Shown in pieces: positions 8,830-17,603 of a DNA stretch of 64,000 nt. The notes under the pieces were generated by a model, which was given only the letters and a program-made list of their open reading frames with translations, made no database searches and was not told where the DNA came from. Each line of letters begins with the position of its first letter. The stretch's first letter is position 1. Position numbers and translations under genes: made by a program. Source of the DNA: Deefgea piscis (GTDB lineage: Bacteria; Pseudomonadota; Gammaproteobacteria; Burkholderiales; Chitinibacteraceae); the NCBI RefSeq assembly GCF_013284055.1, contig NZ_CP054143.1:1054001-1118000 (forward strand). The letters run 5' to 3'.

Positions 8830-9717
8830 ATGCAACTCACTCTTGGCCCGCTGCTTTACTATTGGTCACGCCAAGCCACACTCGATTTTTATGCCGCTGC
8901 TGCCGATTGGAATGTGAGCACGATTTATCTGGGTGAAGTGGTTTGCGCTCGCCGCCATGAATTACGCACTAGTGATTGGCTGGCCTTGGGCCAGCAATTA
9001 TGCCAAGCCGGCAAAACCGTCGTTTACAGCTCGCAAGCCTTGCTCGAATCGGGCTCCGATTTATCGTCGCTGCGCCGGTTTGCCAAAGAAGGCGGCTTAC
9101 TCGAAGCCAATGATTTAGGCGCAGTTAAAATCGCGCGCGATTTAGCGATTCCGTATATTGCTGGCCCGCATCTGAATATTTACAACGGTGCCACGCTCGA
9201 CTGGCATCAAGCCGCCGGTGCCATTCGCTGGCTACCCTCGCTCGAGGCAAGTCGCGCGGCGATTGTGGCCACTTTGGCGGAGGCCAAGCTACCCATTGAA
9301 ACCGAAATCTTTGCCCATGGCCGTTTACCACTGGCGTTTTCTGCGCGCTGCTTTACCGCCAGACATTACGATTTAAGCAAAGATGCCTGTGAATTTAAGT
9401 GCATTGAGCACGCCGATGGCCAGTTGCTCAAAACCCGCGAAGGACAAGATTTCTTGCGCCTAAACGGAATTCAAACGCAGTCGGCGGCTTGCCATGCCTT
9501 AATTCATGATTTGGCTAGCGTCACCAACGTGGGCGCCAGCCATTTACGCATTAGCCCACAAGCGCAGTTTACCGCTGAAATTGTTGCCGCTTATGCCGCA
9601 GCGCTTGCGAATCCGGCAACAGCGCCTGAGCTCGATTGGCAACGTATTAATCCCGAAGGTCTGGTCAATGGTTATTGGCATGGTCAAGCGGGTATTTGCA
9701 TGAAGGAAACCGTATGA
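8830..9717 (+). CDS. ubiV: UbiV, O2-independent ubiquinone hydroxylation protein
   Basis: UbiV is the partner of UbiU in oxygen-independent ubiquinone hydroxylation and also carries a [4Fe-4S] cluster. The 295-residue protein starts MQLTLGPLLYYW, has the YLGEVVCARRHE motif near residues 38-49, and the cysteine cluster ARCFTARHY...DACEFKC near residues 180-198. A strong AGGAAG ribosome site precedes the ATG. Its stop overlaps the ubiT start (ATGA), so the two are translationally coupled. Confidence 0.95.
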   Translation: MQLTLGPLLYYWSRQATLDFYAAAADWNVSTIYLGEVVCARRHELRTSDWLALGQQLCQAGKTVVYSSQALLESGSDLSSLRRFAKEGGLLEANDLGAVKIARDLAIPYIAGPHLNIYNGATLDWHQAAGAIRWLPSLEASRAAIVATLAEAKLPIETEIFAHGRLPLAFSARCFTARHYDLSKDACEFKCIEHADGQLLKTREGQDFLRLNGIQTQSAACHALIHDLASVTNVGASHLRISPQAQFTAEIVAAYAAALANPATAPELDWQRINPEGLVNGYWHGQAGICMKETV

Positions 9718-10145
9718 ACATCCCCGCGCCGTTGATTAAATTACTGGCCGTACTCCCCGAAACCCCACCTACCGCCGTGACGGTGACGCTGCTGAACTTG
9801 GTTCGCAAGCAATTGTGGCCCGAAGAAGACTTTGCGTGGTGGGAAGGTCGGCAAGTACGGATGGCGGTCAGCGATTTAAACTGGGGTATTACGCTAAGCT
9901 ACCAGAATGGTCGCTTTGTCTGTGGCGATACCCCTGCTGATGTAACGTTAACCGCTAGCTTGGCCGATTATTGGTTAATTGCTCGGCGACAAGAAGATCC
10001 TGATACCTTGTTTTTTCAGCGCCGCCTTAGCATCACTGGCGATACCGAGTTGGGCCTAACGCTAAAAAACTTGATGGATGCGACCGACTTCTCGCCGCTA
10101 TTTGCACGCTTGCCGCGCAGCGTGCGGATGAAGTTGAACGTTTAA
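9714..10145 (+). CDS. ubiT: UbiT, anaerobic ubiquinone accessory factor (SCP2 domain)
   Basis: UbiT has 143 residues and an SCP2 sterol-carrier-like domain. In E. coli it binds lipids and is needed for anaerobic ubiquinone synthesis, as the counterpart of aerobic UbiJ. Typical segments are ALVRKQLWPE-like at residues 25-35, then DLNWGITLSYQNGRF, DVTLTASLADYWLIARRQED and LFFQRRLSITGDTELGL. It overlaps ubiV by ATGA. In E. coli ubiT is divergent from ubiUV; here all three are in one run. Confidence 0.92.
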   Translation: MNIPAPLIKLLAVLPETPPTAVTVTLLNLVRKQLWPEEDFAWWEGRQVRMAVSDLNWGITLSYQNGRFVCGDTPADVTLTASLADYWLIARRQEDPDTLFFQRRLSITGDTELGLTLKNLMDATDFSPLFARLPRSVRMKLNV

Positions 10146-10150
10146 ACCCT

Positions 10151-10204
10151 AGGGTCTGTTGTCATTGCATTTTGCAGCAAGCAAACCCAATGTCAACAGA
10201 CCCT
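10151..10204. terminator. long hairpin between converging ubiT and MCP genes
   Basis: AGGGTCTGTTG and CAACAGACCCT form a perfect 11-bp stem, extended by CATTG/CAATG after one T-T mismatch. It has no T run, so it is a stabilising or terminating hairpin for both converging genes. Confidence 0.55.
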
Positions 10205-10223
10205 CACTGCCACTGGCAGTCGC

Positions 10224-11846
10224 TTAGGCTTGAAATTGCGCGATATTTTTTTGTAAATCCGCGACTAAGTCGAGTAACTGATCGGTTTCAAGACTGATTT
10301 GATTGACCGCATTGCTCGCAGTATCGATTTTATGATTAATTTCTTGCATGGCATTGGCAGTGTCTTGAATTGAAAGCGTTTCTTTTTGTGCTGCGCTGGC
10401 AATGCCCATTGATAAGACTTTCATTTCTGCGGTGTTTTGCACAATCGCATTTTGCCCTTCCATCGCACTGGCCACATCAATCGCCCCTTGATTCACCCCC
10501 TCGCTCACCTCATGCATGGCTTTGGCCGCTTCACTCGTTGCTTGCCCGATATGCTGCGTCATTTTGGCAATATCGGCAGTCGATGCAGTAGTGCGCTCAG
10601 CCAATTTGCGGACTTCATCGGCCACCACCGCAAACCCACGTCCAGTATCCCCAGCGCGAGCGGCTTCAATGGCGGCATTTAAGGCCAATAAATTGGTTTG
10701 ATCGGCAATGTCTTTAATCACGGTGGCCATGCTATCGATGGCGGCAGCGGCTGAGCCCAACTCTTGAATCATGCTCGACGATTGCTGTGTGACGACCATC
10801 AAATTGGCGGTCGCATGGTGTGATCGCGACATACTGGCGTGCGCCTCATTGGCGGTTGCGGTCGTCGTTGTCGCACGCTCCGTTGTCAGATCGACACTAT
10901 GCAAGACACTTTCAACCGATTCGGCCAATTGATCGGTAATCATTTTAATTTGATGCGCTTCTTGGCTGGCTTGACTGGCCAATTGACTGGTATTGGCACA
11001 GTGACCTTTGAGCTGATTCGACACGCGAGCTACTTCCGCTGCAGCGCGCTGAATTAAATTCACTGTTTGCGCTTGATTTTGAATTAATTGGTTCACTGCC
11101 TTGGCCATTTCACCCAGTTCATTGCTGCCTAAATCAGGTAAACGTCGGCGCAAATCACCATTCAGATTAGTCAAAAAGGTTTGCACCATAAAAATCGGTT
11201 GAGTAATCGCTCGGTTCACCAGCCAAATACCAATCAGCAATAAGCCAGTCGCAATAATCAATGAACTCCACACCCAAAGCTGGGCCTGCTTAATAATCGC
11301 GGCTTGCTCATCATTGGCCTGATGAATATTGTTTTCAATCAGTGAGCTAAATTTCTCCATGCTGCCTTCTAACCGGCCAAATACTTGAAAGAAATTTTGA
11401 TACGCGGTGTGAGCATCGCCATCGTGCTTTTCAAATTTATCCGCAGTGACTTGCGCCATGCGCACATATTCAGCGAGATCGGGCTTTAGCGCATTTAAGG
11501 CTTCACGCTCCGTTGCTGGCAATTGCATCTGATCATTTTCAGCAATCAAACGGTTAAAGTTTTCTAGATGTTGTTTTAAACCCGCTTTTACTTCTTTGAT
11601 TTCATCAGGGGCTGGATTAGCTTCCGCAAATATTCGATTCATATCCAATACATCGGCCCGAATCCCGTCATGCATCATATCGGCTTCGGTTTGATTTCTG
11701 AGCAAAGTCGTTCCCTTACTCACCGCCTCAATACTTTGCACCAGATGGATATTATTCAGATAGGCAATCGCCCCCACAAACAACATGCCAGCTAGGGCAA
11801 ATAGCCCCAAAATCGTGATTTGCGTACGAATTTTCAGTTGATTCAT
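10224..11846 (-). CDS. methyl-accepting chemotaxis protein
   Basis: This transmembrane chemoreceptor of 540 residues has a short cytoplasmic start, TM1 at about residues 12-32, a periplasmic four-helix ligand domain of about 160 residues and TM2 near 190-212. A HAMP domain and the signalling helices follow, with the highly conserved hairpin tip [19 protein letters not shown] that contacts CheA and CheW. No C-terminal CheR-docking pentapeptide is seen. Two ATGs lie side by side (11849 and 11846); the second is better spaced from AAGGGG. A TAAA-N15-ATCGATTT sequence upstream weakly resembles a FliA promoter. The ligand is unknown. Confidence 0.93.
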   Translation of the reverse strand: MNQLKIRTQITILGLFALAGMLFVGAIAYLNNIHLVQSIEAVSKGTTLLRNQTEADMMHDGIRADVLDMNRIFAEANPAPDEIKEVKAGLKQHLENFNRLIAENDQMQLPATEREALNALKPDLAEYVRMAQVTADKFEKHDGDAHTAYQNFFQVFGRLEGSMEKFSSLIENNIHQANDEQAAIIKQAQLWVWSSLIIATGLLLIGIWLVNRAITQPIFMVQTFLTNLNGDLRRRLPDLGSNELGEMAKAVNQLIQNQAQTVNLIQRAAAEVARVSNQLKGHCANTSQLASQASQEAHQIKMITDQLAESVESVLHSVDLTTERATTTTATANEAHASMSRSHHATANLMVVTQQSSSMIQELGSAAAAIDSMATVIKDIADQTNLLALNAAIEAARAGDTGRGFAVVADEVRKLAERTTASTADIAKMTQHIGQATSEAAKAMHEVSEGVNQGAIDVASAMEGQNAIVQNTAEMKVLSMGIASAAQKETLSIQDTANAMQEINHKIDTASNAVNQISLETDQLLDLVADLQKNIAQFQA

Positions 11847-12029
11847 CATGCAACCCCTTGAATCTAATCAATATAAACACTCACCCAATGATTGGTTTGA
11901 ATTGGTTTAAATCGATGTGTTAGCAACCCTTTTTAGACTGCCTATCCAGTTATTGCAACGATTTTCTGACGTTAAACACAGTATAAATTTACTTAAAACT
12001 TATTTATTTCCGTGCGTTAAACAAAACAA

Positions 12030-12055
12030 ATGGCCTTCTTTCGCAAGAAGGCCAT
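12030..12055 (-). terminator. terminator of glnK-amtB
   Basis: ATGGCCTTCTT and AAGAAGGCCAT form an 11-bp perfect stem with a four-base loop. On the minus strand it is followed by TTTGTTTTGTTT, just after the amtB stop. Confidence 0.85.
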
Positions 12056-12078
12056 CGGATGAATTCAATTGCTAAATG

Positions 12079-13560
12079 TTAATTGTTATACGCTTTCTCG
12101 CCGTGGCTAGACACATCCAATCCTTCGCGTTCTTCGTCTTCTTTCACCCGCAGACCAATGGTTATATCGACCAATTTATACGCCACAACCGCCACCGTGC
12201 CTGACCAAGCAATCGTCACTAACACACCCAATGCTTGGATTTTGACTTGATCGATAATGCTGTACGACGCAGCCACACCATTGCTCACGTAATCCCACAC
12301 GCCAGTGCCACCCAGATCAGGGCTGGCAAATACGCCAGTCAAAATCGCACCGACAATGCCGCAAACGCCATGCACACCAAACACATCTAAAGAGTCATCC
12401 GCCCCCAATAAGCGTTTCAAGCCGTGCACGCCCCATAAACCAGCGGCACCCGCAATCACGCCCATCACCAAACCACCACCGACCCCGACAAAACCCGCTG
12501 CAGGGGTAATCACCACTAAGCCAGACACCGCACCCGATGCCGCGCCCAATAATGACGGTTTACCTTTCCATAACCACTCAATCAACAACCACGTCATTGC
12601 TGCCGCCGCCGGTGCCACCCAAGTGTTTACAAAAGCCAAAGCCGCAGTACCGTTGGCTTCGAGTGCCGAGCCGGCGTTAAAACCAAACCAACCAAACCAC
12701 AATAATGAAGCACCAATCATGGTCATCGTTAAGCTATGTGGCGTCATTGGGTCGCGACCATAACCAATCCGTTTGCCAACAAAGTACGAACCAATCAAAC
12801 CAGCCACTGCGGCATTAATATGCACCACCGTACCACCGGCAAAATCTAAAGCGCCATCTTGGAATAAAAACCCAGCCGTCGCCGCTGCAGCAGTTGCCGC
12901 CGCCGCACTAGTGTATGCATCAGGGCCGGCCCAGTACCAAACCATATGGGCGATTGGCAAATAAGAAAACGTAAACCACAGCACGCAAAATACTAATAAT
13001 GCTGAAAACTTAATGCGTTCGGCAAACGATCCCACAATCAAACCGCAAGTAATCGCAGCAAATGCACCTTGAAACGCAATATAAATCAGCTCAGAAATAC
13101 CAATGCCTTTATTAAACGTGGCGGCAATTGAATCTGGCGTAACGCCCTTGAGCAGTATTTTTGACGTAGAGCCAAAAAATGCATTGCCCTCAGTAAACGC
13201 CAAGCTATAGCCATAAATCACCCACAGCACGCTGATCAAGCTAAAGATACTAAATACTTGCATCAGCACCGACAGCATATTTTTGCTGCGCACCAAGCCA
13301 CCATAAAACAGCGCCAAGCCAGGAATCGACATCAAAATCACTAAGGCCGTTGCTACAAACAACCAACTGTTATCGCCTTTATTCACCGTCATCACGGGCG
13401 CGGCAATTGCGGCAGCGGTGTTCTGAACGCTCACAGCCACTTCGACCACCGCCTCCATCGTTGCAGAGGCAGCACTGGCGGTTATCGCGTCAGCGGCAAA
13501 ACTGGGGGCCGCCACCCACATGGCGGAAAACAAAGCTAAAGATGCGAGTATTTTTTTCAT
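12079..13560 (-). CDS. amtB: ammonium transporter AmtB
   Basis: This Amt/Rh-family channel of the inner membrane imports ammonium under nitrogen limitation and is gated by GlnK. The 493-residue protein has an N-terminal signal peptide ending near SFAADA and an Ala-rich linker, then the eleven-helix core. Family signatures include ALFYGGLVRSKN, HMVWYW, FAGGTVVHINAAVAGL and DDSLDVFGVHGVCGIVGA with the channel histidines. The paired ATGs at 13566 and 13560 are both possible; the second sits nine bases from GGAG. It lies 86 bases after glnK, in one operon. Confidence 0.97.
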   Translation of the reverse strand: MKKILASLALFSAMWVAAPSFAADAITASAASATMEAVVEVAVSVQNTAAAIAAPVMTVNKGDNSWLFVATALVILMSIPGLALFYGGLVRSKNMLSVLMQVFSIFSLISVLWVIYGYSLAFTEGNAFFGSTSKILLKGVTPDSIAATFNKGIGISELIYIAFQGAFAAITCGLIVGSFAERIKFSALLVFCVLWFTFSYLPIAHMVWYWAGPDAYTSAAAATAAAATAGFLFQDGALDFAGGTVVHINAAVAGLIGSYFVGKRIGYGRDPMTPHSLTMTMIGASLLWFGWFGFNAGSALEANGTAALAFVNTWVAPAAAAMTWLLIEWLWKGKPSLLGAASGAVSGLVVITPAAGFVGVGGGLVMGVIAGAAGLWGVHGLKRLLGADDSLDVFGVHGVCGIVGAILTGVFASPDLGGTGVWDYVSNGVAASYSIIDQVKIQALGVLVTIAWSGTVAVVAYKLVDITIGLRVKEDEEREGLDVSSHGEKAYNN

Positions 13561-13645
13561 TTTCATGCGCTCCAGATCAAATCTATCGTGATGTATCGCT
13601 AGCGAATTATGATTTTTTGTTGATGTCGATGGCGATCAGCTCAAT

Positions 13646-14047
<402 letters not shown>

Positions 14048-14139
14048 CTAGTTCAGCGCTGTTTATCATTGATTTAAATTCATCAGCCCCCAAGTTAGCA
14101 CTGTTGCAGCGCAATATTTAAATCAAACGCACCGCGTGA

Positions 14140-14156
14140 TGCTCCGTCTTGGTGCA
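14140..14156 (-). promoter_or_regulatory. NtrC-like enhancer site
   Basis: TGCTCC-N5-GGTGCA matches the NtrC consensus TGCACC-N5-GGTGCA in 11 of 12 conserved bases. It lies about 130 bases upstream of the sigma-54 start, typical for an enhancer. A weaker overlapping dyad (14129-14142) may be a second half of a tandem site. Confidence 0.7.
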
Positions 14157-14227
14157 TGTAAATCAAACTGTTGTGAATTTGAATCTGCTAAACTGGATTC
14201 AACCATTGCCAATAACTGGAGAAAGTC

Positions 14228-14488
14228 ATGTTAAAAGACAAATTTTTCGATGAAATCAGCAATAAAATCTCGGAAGCCATCGCCGCTAGCCCTGCAAAAG
14301 ATATCGAAAAAAACGTGCGCGCCATGATGGGTTCGGCATTTAACAAAATGGATTTAGTCACCCGTGAAGAATTTGAAATCCAACAAGAAGTACTCGCCCG
14401 CACTCGCGAAACGCTGACCCAAATGGAAGCGCGCGTTGCAGATCTTGAAATGCGGCTGCAGACCAACAACCCGCAAGATGGCATATAA
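14228..14488 (+). CDS. ubiK: UbiK, ubiquinone biosynthesis accessory factor
   Basis: UbiK is a BMFP-domain protein (86 residues, formerly YqiC) that trimerises through a C-terminal coiled coil and helps UbiJ in the aerobic ubiquinone complex. The N-terminal amphipathic helix (DKFFDEISNKISEAIAASP), the central NVRAMMGSAFNKMDLVTREEFE segment and the coiled coil (about residues 50-78) are all visible. The ATG follows GGAGAAAG. It diverges from glnK and is followed by its own terminator. Confidence 0.93.
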   Translation: MLKDKFFDEISNKISEAIAASPAKDIEKNVRAMMGSAFNKMDLVTREEFEIQQEVLARTRETLTQMEARVADLEMRLQTNNPQDGI

Positions 14489-14526
14489 AACTGACACGCC
14501 TGTAATATATGCAACAAATCAATAAG

Positions 14527-14553
14527 AAACCGAGCCATGTGCTCGGTTTTTTT
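14527..14553 (+). terminator. terminator of ubiK
   Basis: AAACCGAGC and GCTCGGTTT form a nine-base stem with a CATGT loop, followed by TTTT. Confidence 0.9.
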
Positions 14554-14588
14554 GTACCATGAAAAAAACAACGACAAAAGAGATCGCC

Positions 14589-15086
14589 ATGTCTGCCGCC
14601 GACGCCCGACTCAATCCAGAACCCTGCGCCTCCACTTTCTACTTAAGCTACGCCAGCATTCTCGATCTCGACCGTTTAGCCCCGTTATTTAATGCCTATC
14701 GTCAGTTTCATGGCTGCCCAGATAATGAGGCCGAAGCACGCGCTTTTTTAGCGGAACGACTAGCGACTGGGGACTCCAAAATTTATTTGGCGCGCAATAG
14801 TGCCGGCGAAACCCTCGCCTTTGCGCAAGTCTTTGCCTGCTTTTCATCGATTGCTTTGTGTCGGAGTTGGGTACTCAATGATTTGTATGTGCAACCGGCT
14901 TATCGTGGTCAGCACGTTGGCGAAGCCTTATTGGCTCAAGTTGAAAAAGAAGCGCAAGCAGCCGGTATCGGCATGCTGATGATGGAAACTGGCCCCGAAA
15001 ACGTTCGCGCCCACCGTATTTATCAAAAAATGGGTTATGCCCGCGAAATGGGTTATTTGCATTTTGTTCGTCGCCTTAACGAATAA
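14589..15086 (+). CDS. GNAT family N-acetyltransferase
   Basis: This acetyl-CoA-dependent N-acetyltransferase of 165 residues has an unknown substrate. The core motif VLNDLYVQPAYRGQHVGEAL is the acetyl-CoA-binding motif A, and ENVRAHRIYQKMGYAREMGY is the typical end of the fold. The ATG at 14589 follows AAGAGA. An in-frame ATG at 14559 would add ten residues but sits directly after the ubiK terminator, leaving almost no leader. Confidence 0.82.
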   Translation: MSAADARLNPEPCASTFYLSYASILDLDRLAPLFNAYRQFHGCPDNEAEARAFLAERLATGDSKIYLARNSAGETLAFAQVFACFSSIALCRSWVLNDLYVQPAYRGQHVGEALLAQVEKEAQAAGIGMLMMETGPENVRAHRIYQKMGYAREMGYLHFVRRLNE

Positions 15087-15256
15087 CGACAAATGCGGGT
15101 TATTCGAGCAAACATTTGGCCGTTATCGACGCAACGCGCGAACGCTACACGCCAAAAATTCTGAGCAAAGTCATTGATCAATCAGATAGACATTCAATTT
15201 TAATCTTCAGCAGGCAAAATACTCAGATTGCTCGTTTTCAATCTTAGGTTTTGCTC

Positions 15257-15406
15257 GTGGCGCAAGAAGTACTGAATTTTATAGATAAAGAAATTGCCGC
15301 TGGATGCGGATTGCTACAAGCCATGCAAGCGGCTGAGCGAGAATTCAATCTGAGCTCAAAACAGGTGTATAACCTGCTGCCTTATTTCGATCGCCGCATG
15401 TATTAA
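15257..15406 (+). CDS. small protein of 49 residues, unknown function
   Basis: A GTG start eight bases after an AGG site opens a frame of 49 residues ending in YFDRRMY. It is mostly helical in character, with an acidic first half (QEVLNFIDKEIAAG) and a second half that could form a helix-turn-helix-like pair (LLQAMQAAEREF, then SSKQVYNLLPYF). No family is recognised. It lies on the opposite strand, just beyond the 3' end of rnpB. An in-frame TTG at 15251 is an alternative start. The reading is plausible but unproven. Confidence 0.4.
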   Translation: MAQEVLNFIDKEIAAGCGLLQAMQAAEREFNLSSKQVYNLLPYFDRRMY

Positions 15407-15425
15407 GATACATGGGTAGTGTATG

Positions 15426-15860
15426 GGGGCGAAGCGGGCCGATAAGCCGGGTCCTGTCCAGATGTTGCCATCCGTGACCATCATTCCTCTAGGCACACCA
15501 TTACTGATGCGCTCAAGCAACCTACCCGTAGACTCAGCGAGCAGCTTCAACGCCTACTGCTTGGTCTTGCTCCGAATGGGGTTTACCCTGCCAGCGACTG
15601 TTACCAGCGCCGCGGTGCGCTCTTACCGACCCCTTTACGGGGCTCCTCTGACGAGGACACCTTTTCACCCTTACCGATGACTCAATCCCAATCGCTTCAA
15701 TCGATTGTTCAACTTGGGCCACTGGCGGTTCAGCTCTCTGTTGCACTTTCCGTCGGCTCACGCCGCCTGGTCGTTAACCAGCATTCTGCTCTATGGAGCC
15801 CGGACTTTCCTCCCCCGCCAGCATTACACTGGCAGCAGCGATGGTCTGTCCCGCTTCGCG
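15426..15860 (-). ncRNA. rnpB: RNase P RNA (class A), rnpB
   Basis: This is the catalytic RNA of RNase P, which trims the 5' ends of tRNA precursors. Read on the minus strand it shows the universal landmarks in order: GGAGGAAAGTCCGGGCTCC, CAACAGAGAG, GGTAAGGGTGAAA, GGTAAGAGCGCACCG, GGTAACAGTC, GTAAACCCC, and near the 3' end GACAGGACCCGGCTTATCGG. The termini pair as P1 (GCGAAGCGGG with CCCGCTTCGC), which sets the ends to within a few bases. At about 435 nt it is longer than the usual 350-400, because the P9 and P12 regions are enlarged. It has its own promoter. Confidence 0.95.
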
Positions 15861-15866
15861 GTGGCG

Positions 15867-15895
15867 ATTATCACCGCTATACCGACTCAGGGCAA
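15867..15895 (-). promoter_or_regulatory. sigma-70 promoter of rnpB
   Basis: On the minus strand, -35 TTGCCC and -10 GATAAT are separated by exactly 17 bases. The start would fall seven bases after the -10, at the first base of the P1 helix. Confidence 0.75.
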
Positions 15896-15934
15896 GTAAA
15901 GATCACCCAAGCGGCCCAAGCCACGTTGATCGCC

Positions 15935-16981
15935 TTAACGCCATTCCACCAATGAAACACCAATGGCCGCGCCGCTATTGTGGAAATTATAGTTTTGCAA
16001 TGAATCGCCCCAGCCATTAAAAGCCTGCACATAACCATGCAATTTACCGGTAATCGGGAAGGCCCATTCCAGCTGAATATTCGATCGATTTGGCGTGCCG
16101 CTACCAAATTTTAAATTATTGCGCCAAGTGAGTGAGAACACATGGTTCTGCCACGGATAAACCACCACCGTTTCTACCCGCCCAACGTAATCACTAATAT
16201 CTGGATTATTGTCAGTACTGGCTGGCTCAGGAACGCGCCACCACGGCTTGATCAGCACCGATACATCGCCCGAAGTCAGACCAAAACTGGCATATAAGCG
16301 GTTCCACGAGCGCGACAGTGGATTGGTTTGGCCATTGGATTGATGCATCGCGCCCAAATTAATCATGCGTAATTTGAGCCATTCTGGCCCAGCTTGCACT
16401 GGGAAAGTCGCCCATAATTCAGGTTGATAATCGGTTTCTCTAAACGGCGAAGAATTCTGGCTATCGTAGGCCTGCCAGTAACTTTGCTGGGTATAAGCGC
16501 CCCACACATCAACATCGGAGCCAAACGCGTCTTGCACCAATTTGGTTTTAAACGAGAGCTGAAACTTGGTTTCTACCTTGCCATAATCTTGATCGCCACG
16601 GTGCGAGCAATTAAGCGGATTGGGTGAGCAAGGATCGTTATTGACTCTTTTACGCCATGAAACGGGCAAAATATACACCGGCTGATACGGCTTAATATTA
16701 AAGACGCCGTCTTGGTCTTGCGCTGATAATTCCCAGCGCTGAGAAAACGTTTCTGCCGTGCTCACAGGCTGAGCGGGCGTAGCTAGCGTTGTCGCTGCCG
16801 GAGCGACTGGTATTGCCGCAATTGGCTCAACCACGCTGGGTTGTTGCGACGGTTGTTTTGCCAATTGGTCATAACAAGCCAGACGGTTTTGATTGTCTGC
16901 AATCTGTTGGCAAGCCGCCAAATCAGTCGCTTGCGCCGAGGCCGCCGCCAGTAAGGCCGCTAAACTCAAGATTGCTTTCAT
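15935..16981 (-). CDS. pldA: outer-membrane phospholipase A (OMPLA)
   Basis: OMPLA is a 12-strand outer-membrane beta-barrel that hydrolyses phospholipids, active as a calcium-bound dimer when outer-membrane asymmetry is lost. The 348-residue precursor has a signal peptide (cleavage after about residue 18, SAQA) and a Pro/Ala linker to about residue 75, then the barrel. The catalytic triad is visible as His213, Ser215 and Asn227 within GAMHQSNGQ and SRSWNRLY, with the same spacing as H142/S144/N156 of E. coli. The N-terminal linker before the barrel is longer than in E. coli. It is transcribed towards rnpB. Confidence 0.94.
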   Translation of the reverse strand: MKAILSLAALLAAASAQATDLAACQQIADNQNRLACYDQLAKQPSQQPSVVEPIAAIPVAPAATTLATPAQPVSTAETFSQRWELSAQDQDGVFNIKPYQPVYILPVSWRKRVNNDPCSPNPLNCSHRGDQDYGKVETKFQLSFKTKLVQDAFGSDVDVWGAYTQQSYWQAYDSQNSSPFRETDYQPELWATFPVQAGPEWLKLRMINLGAMHQSNGQTNPLSRSWNRLYASFGLTSGDVSVLIKPWWRVPEPASTDNNPDISDYVGRVETVVVYPWQNHVFSLTWRNNLKFGSGTPNRSNIQLEWAFPITGKLHGYVQAFNGWGDSLQNYNFHNSGAAIGVSLVEWR

Positions 16982-17045
16982 TTTTTCACCTTAAAGCCCT
17001 TAGCAAACAAGGGCGTGTTCATTGTGCAAAAATCATAACATCGCG

Positions 17046-17077
17046 CGCTTTGCAACGTGCTGCTACGCTGCAAAGCG
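17046..17077 (-). terminator. hairpin after the pyrC-associated gene
   Basis: CGCTTTGCA and TGCAAAGCG form a nine-base stem shortly after the 17106 stop. There is no strong T run, so its role as a terminator is uncertain. Confidence 0.45.
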
Positions 17078-17105
17078 TTCAGATTTCGCTACAAATTCCA
17101 CACCA

Positions 17106-17603
17106 CTATTCGGCTAGCCCTGCGGACTCATGCGTTTTAATTGGCAAACCCGTCGCTTGAGACAAAGCCTCAGCGAGTGCCTGCGCTTTGGCCATATTAC
17201 TCGCCGTGGCGGAAAAATTAGCAAAGGCGAACCGCTCACCTTCGTCACCGGTGCCCGAGAGAATCACCCACACGGTATCTTTACGAAACAGATTCGGATC
17301 TTGCTCAAAATGAATTTCGCTAAAAGCACTCAAGGGCGTGGTTTTTTTCCACAGCACCAGCAGACCCAATAAGCAAAAACGGCGTTCAAACTGCCCGTTT
17401 TCAAAGCGCTGCTCGCTAGGCAGCGCCCAAAACAGCACAATCCCAGCCAAAATCGAGTAATAAAACAGGCCAAAAAAGTGATTTTCAAACTGCGTTGATT
17501 CAATCAATGGCAGCCCCCAAATGCCCGCTGCAAATAAGGCCACGCCGGTGATCCACCACGCAGGCGCGCTCACGCCACGTTGAACAACAATTGCATCGCC
17601 CAT
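17106..17603 (-). CDS. membrane protein coupled to pyrC, unknown function
   Basis: This 165-residue protein has two membrane helices (about residues 15-32 and 43-62) and a soluble C-terminal part of about 100 residues. No named family is recognised. The ATG at 17603 shares a base with the pyrC stop (TAATG), so translation is almost certainly coupled. A start at 17618 inside pyrC is less likely. The layout, two helices followed by a domain with a 'KTTPLSAFSEIHFEQD' strand pattern, resembles small PH-domain-like membrane proteins, but this is only an impression. No link with pyrimidine synthesis can be shown. Confidence 0.75.
   Translation of the reverse strand: MGDAIVVQRGVSAPAWWITGVALFAAGIWGLPLIESTQFENHFFGLFYYSILAGIVLFWALPSEQRFENGQFERRFCLLGLLVLWKKTTPLSAFSEIHFEQDPNLFRKDTVWVILSGTGDEGERFAFANFSATASNMAKAQALAEALSQATGLPIKTHESAGLAE

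Noticed and set aside
11850-12000. FliA-type (sigma-28) promoter upstream of the first MCP gene
   Set aside because: TAAA-N15 is right but the -10 (ATCGATTT) matches only four of eight bases; left as a remark in the gene entry.
12305-12763. A 152-codon frame on the plus strand opposite amtB
   Set aside because: It is the reverse of a strongly conserved amtB; its Pro/Thr-rich composition follows from the codons of the real gene.
15423-15955. Several overlapping ORFs on both strands across the rnpB locus (for example 15423-15680, 15534-15761, 15677-15955)
   Set aside because: They lie inside the RNase P RNA, which explains the sequence; composition is rRNA-like and no ribosome site fits.
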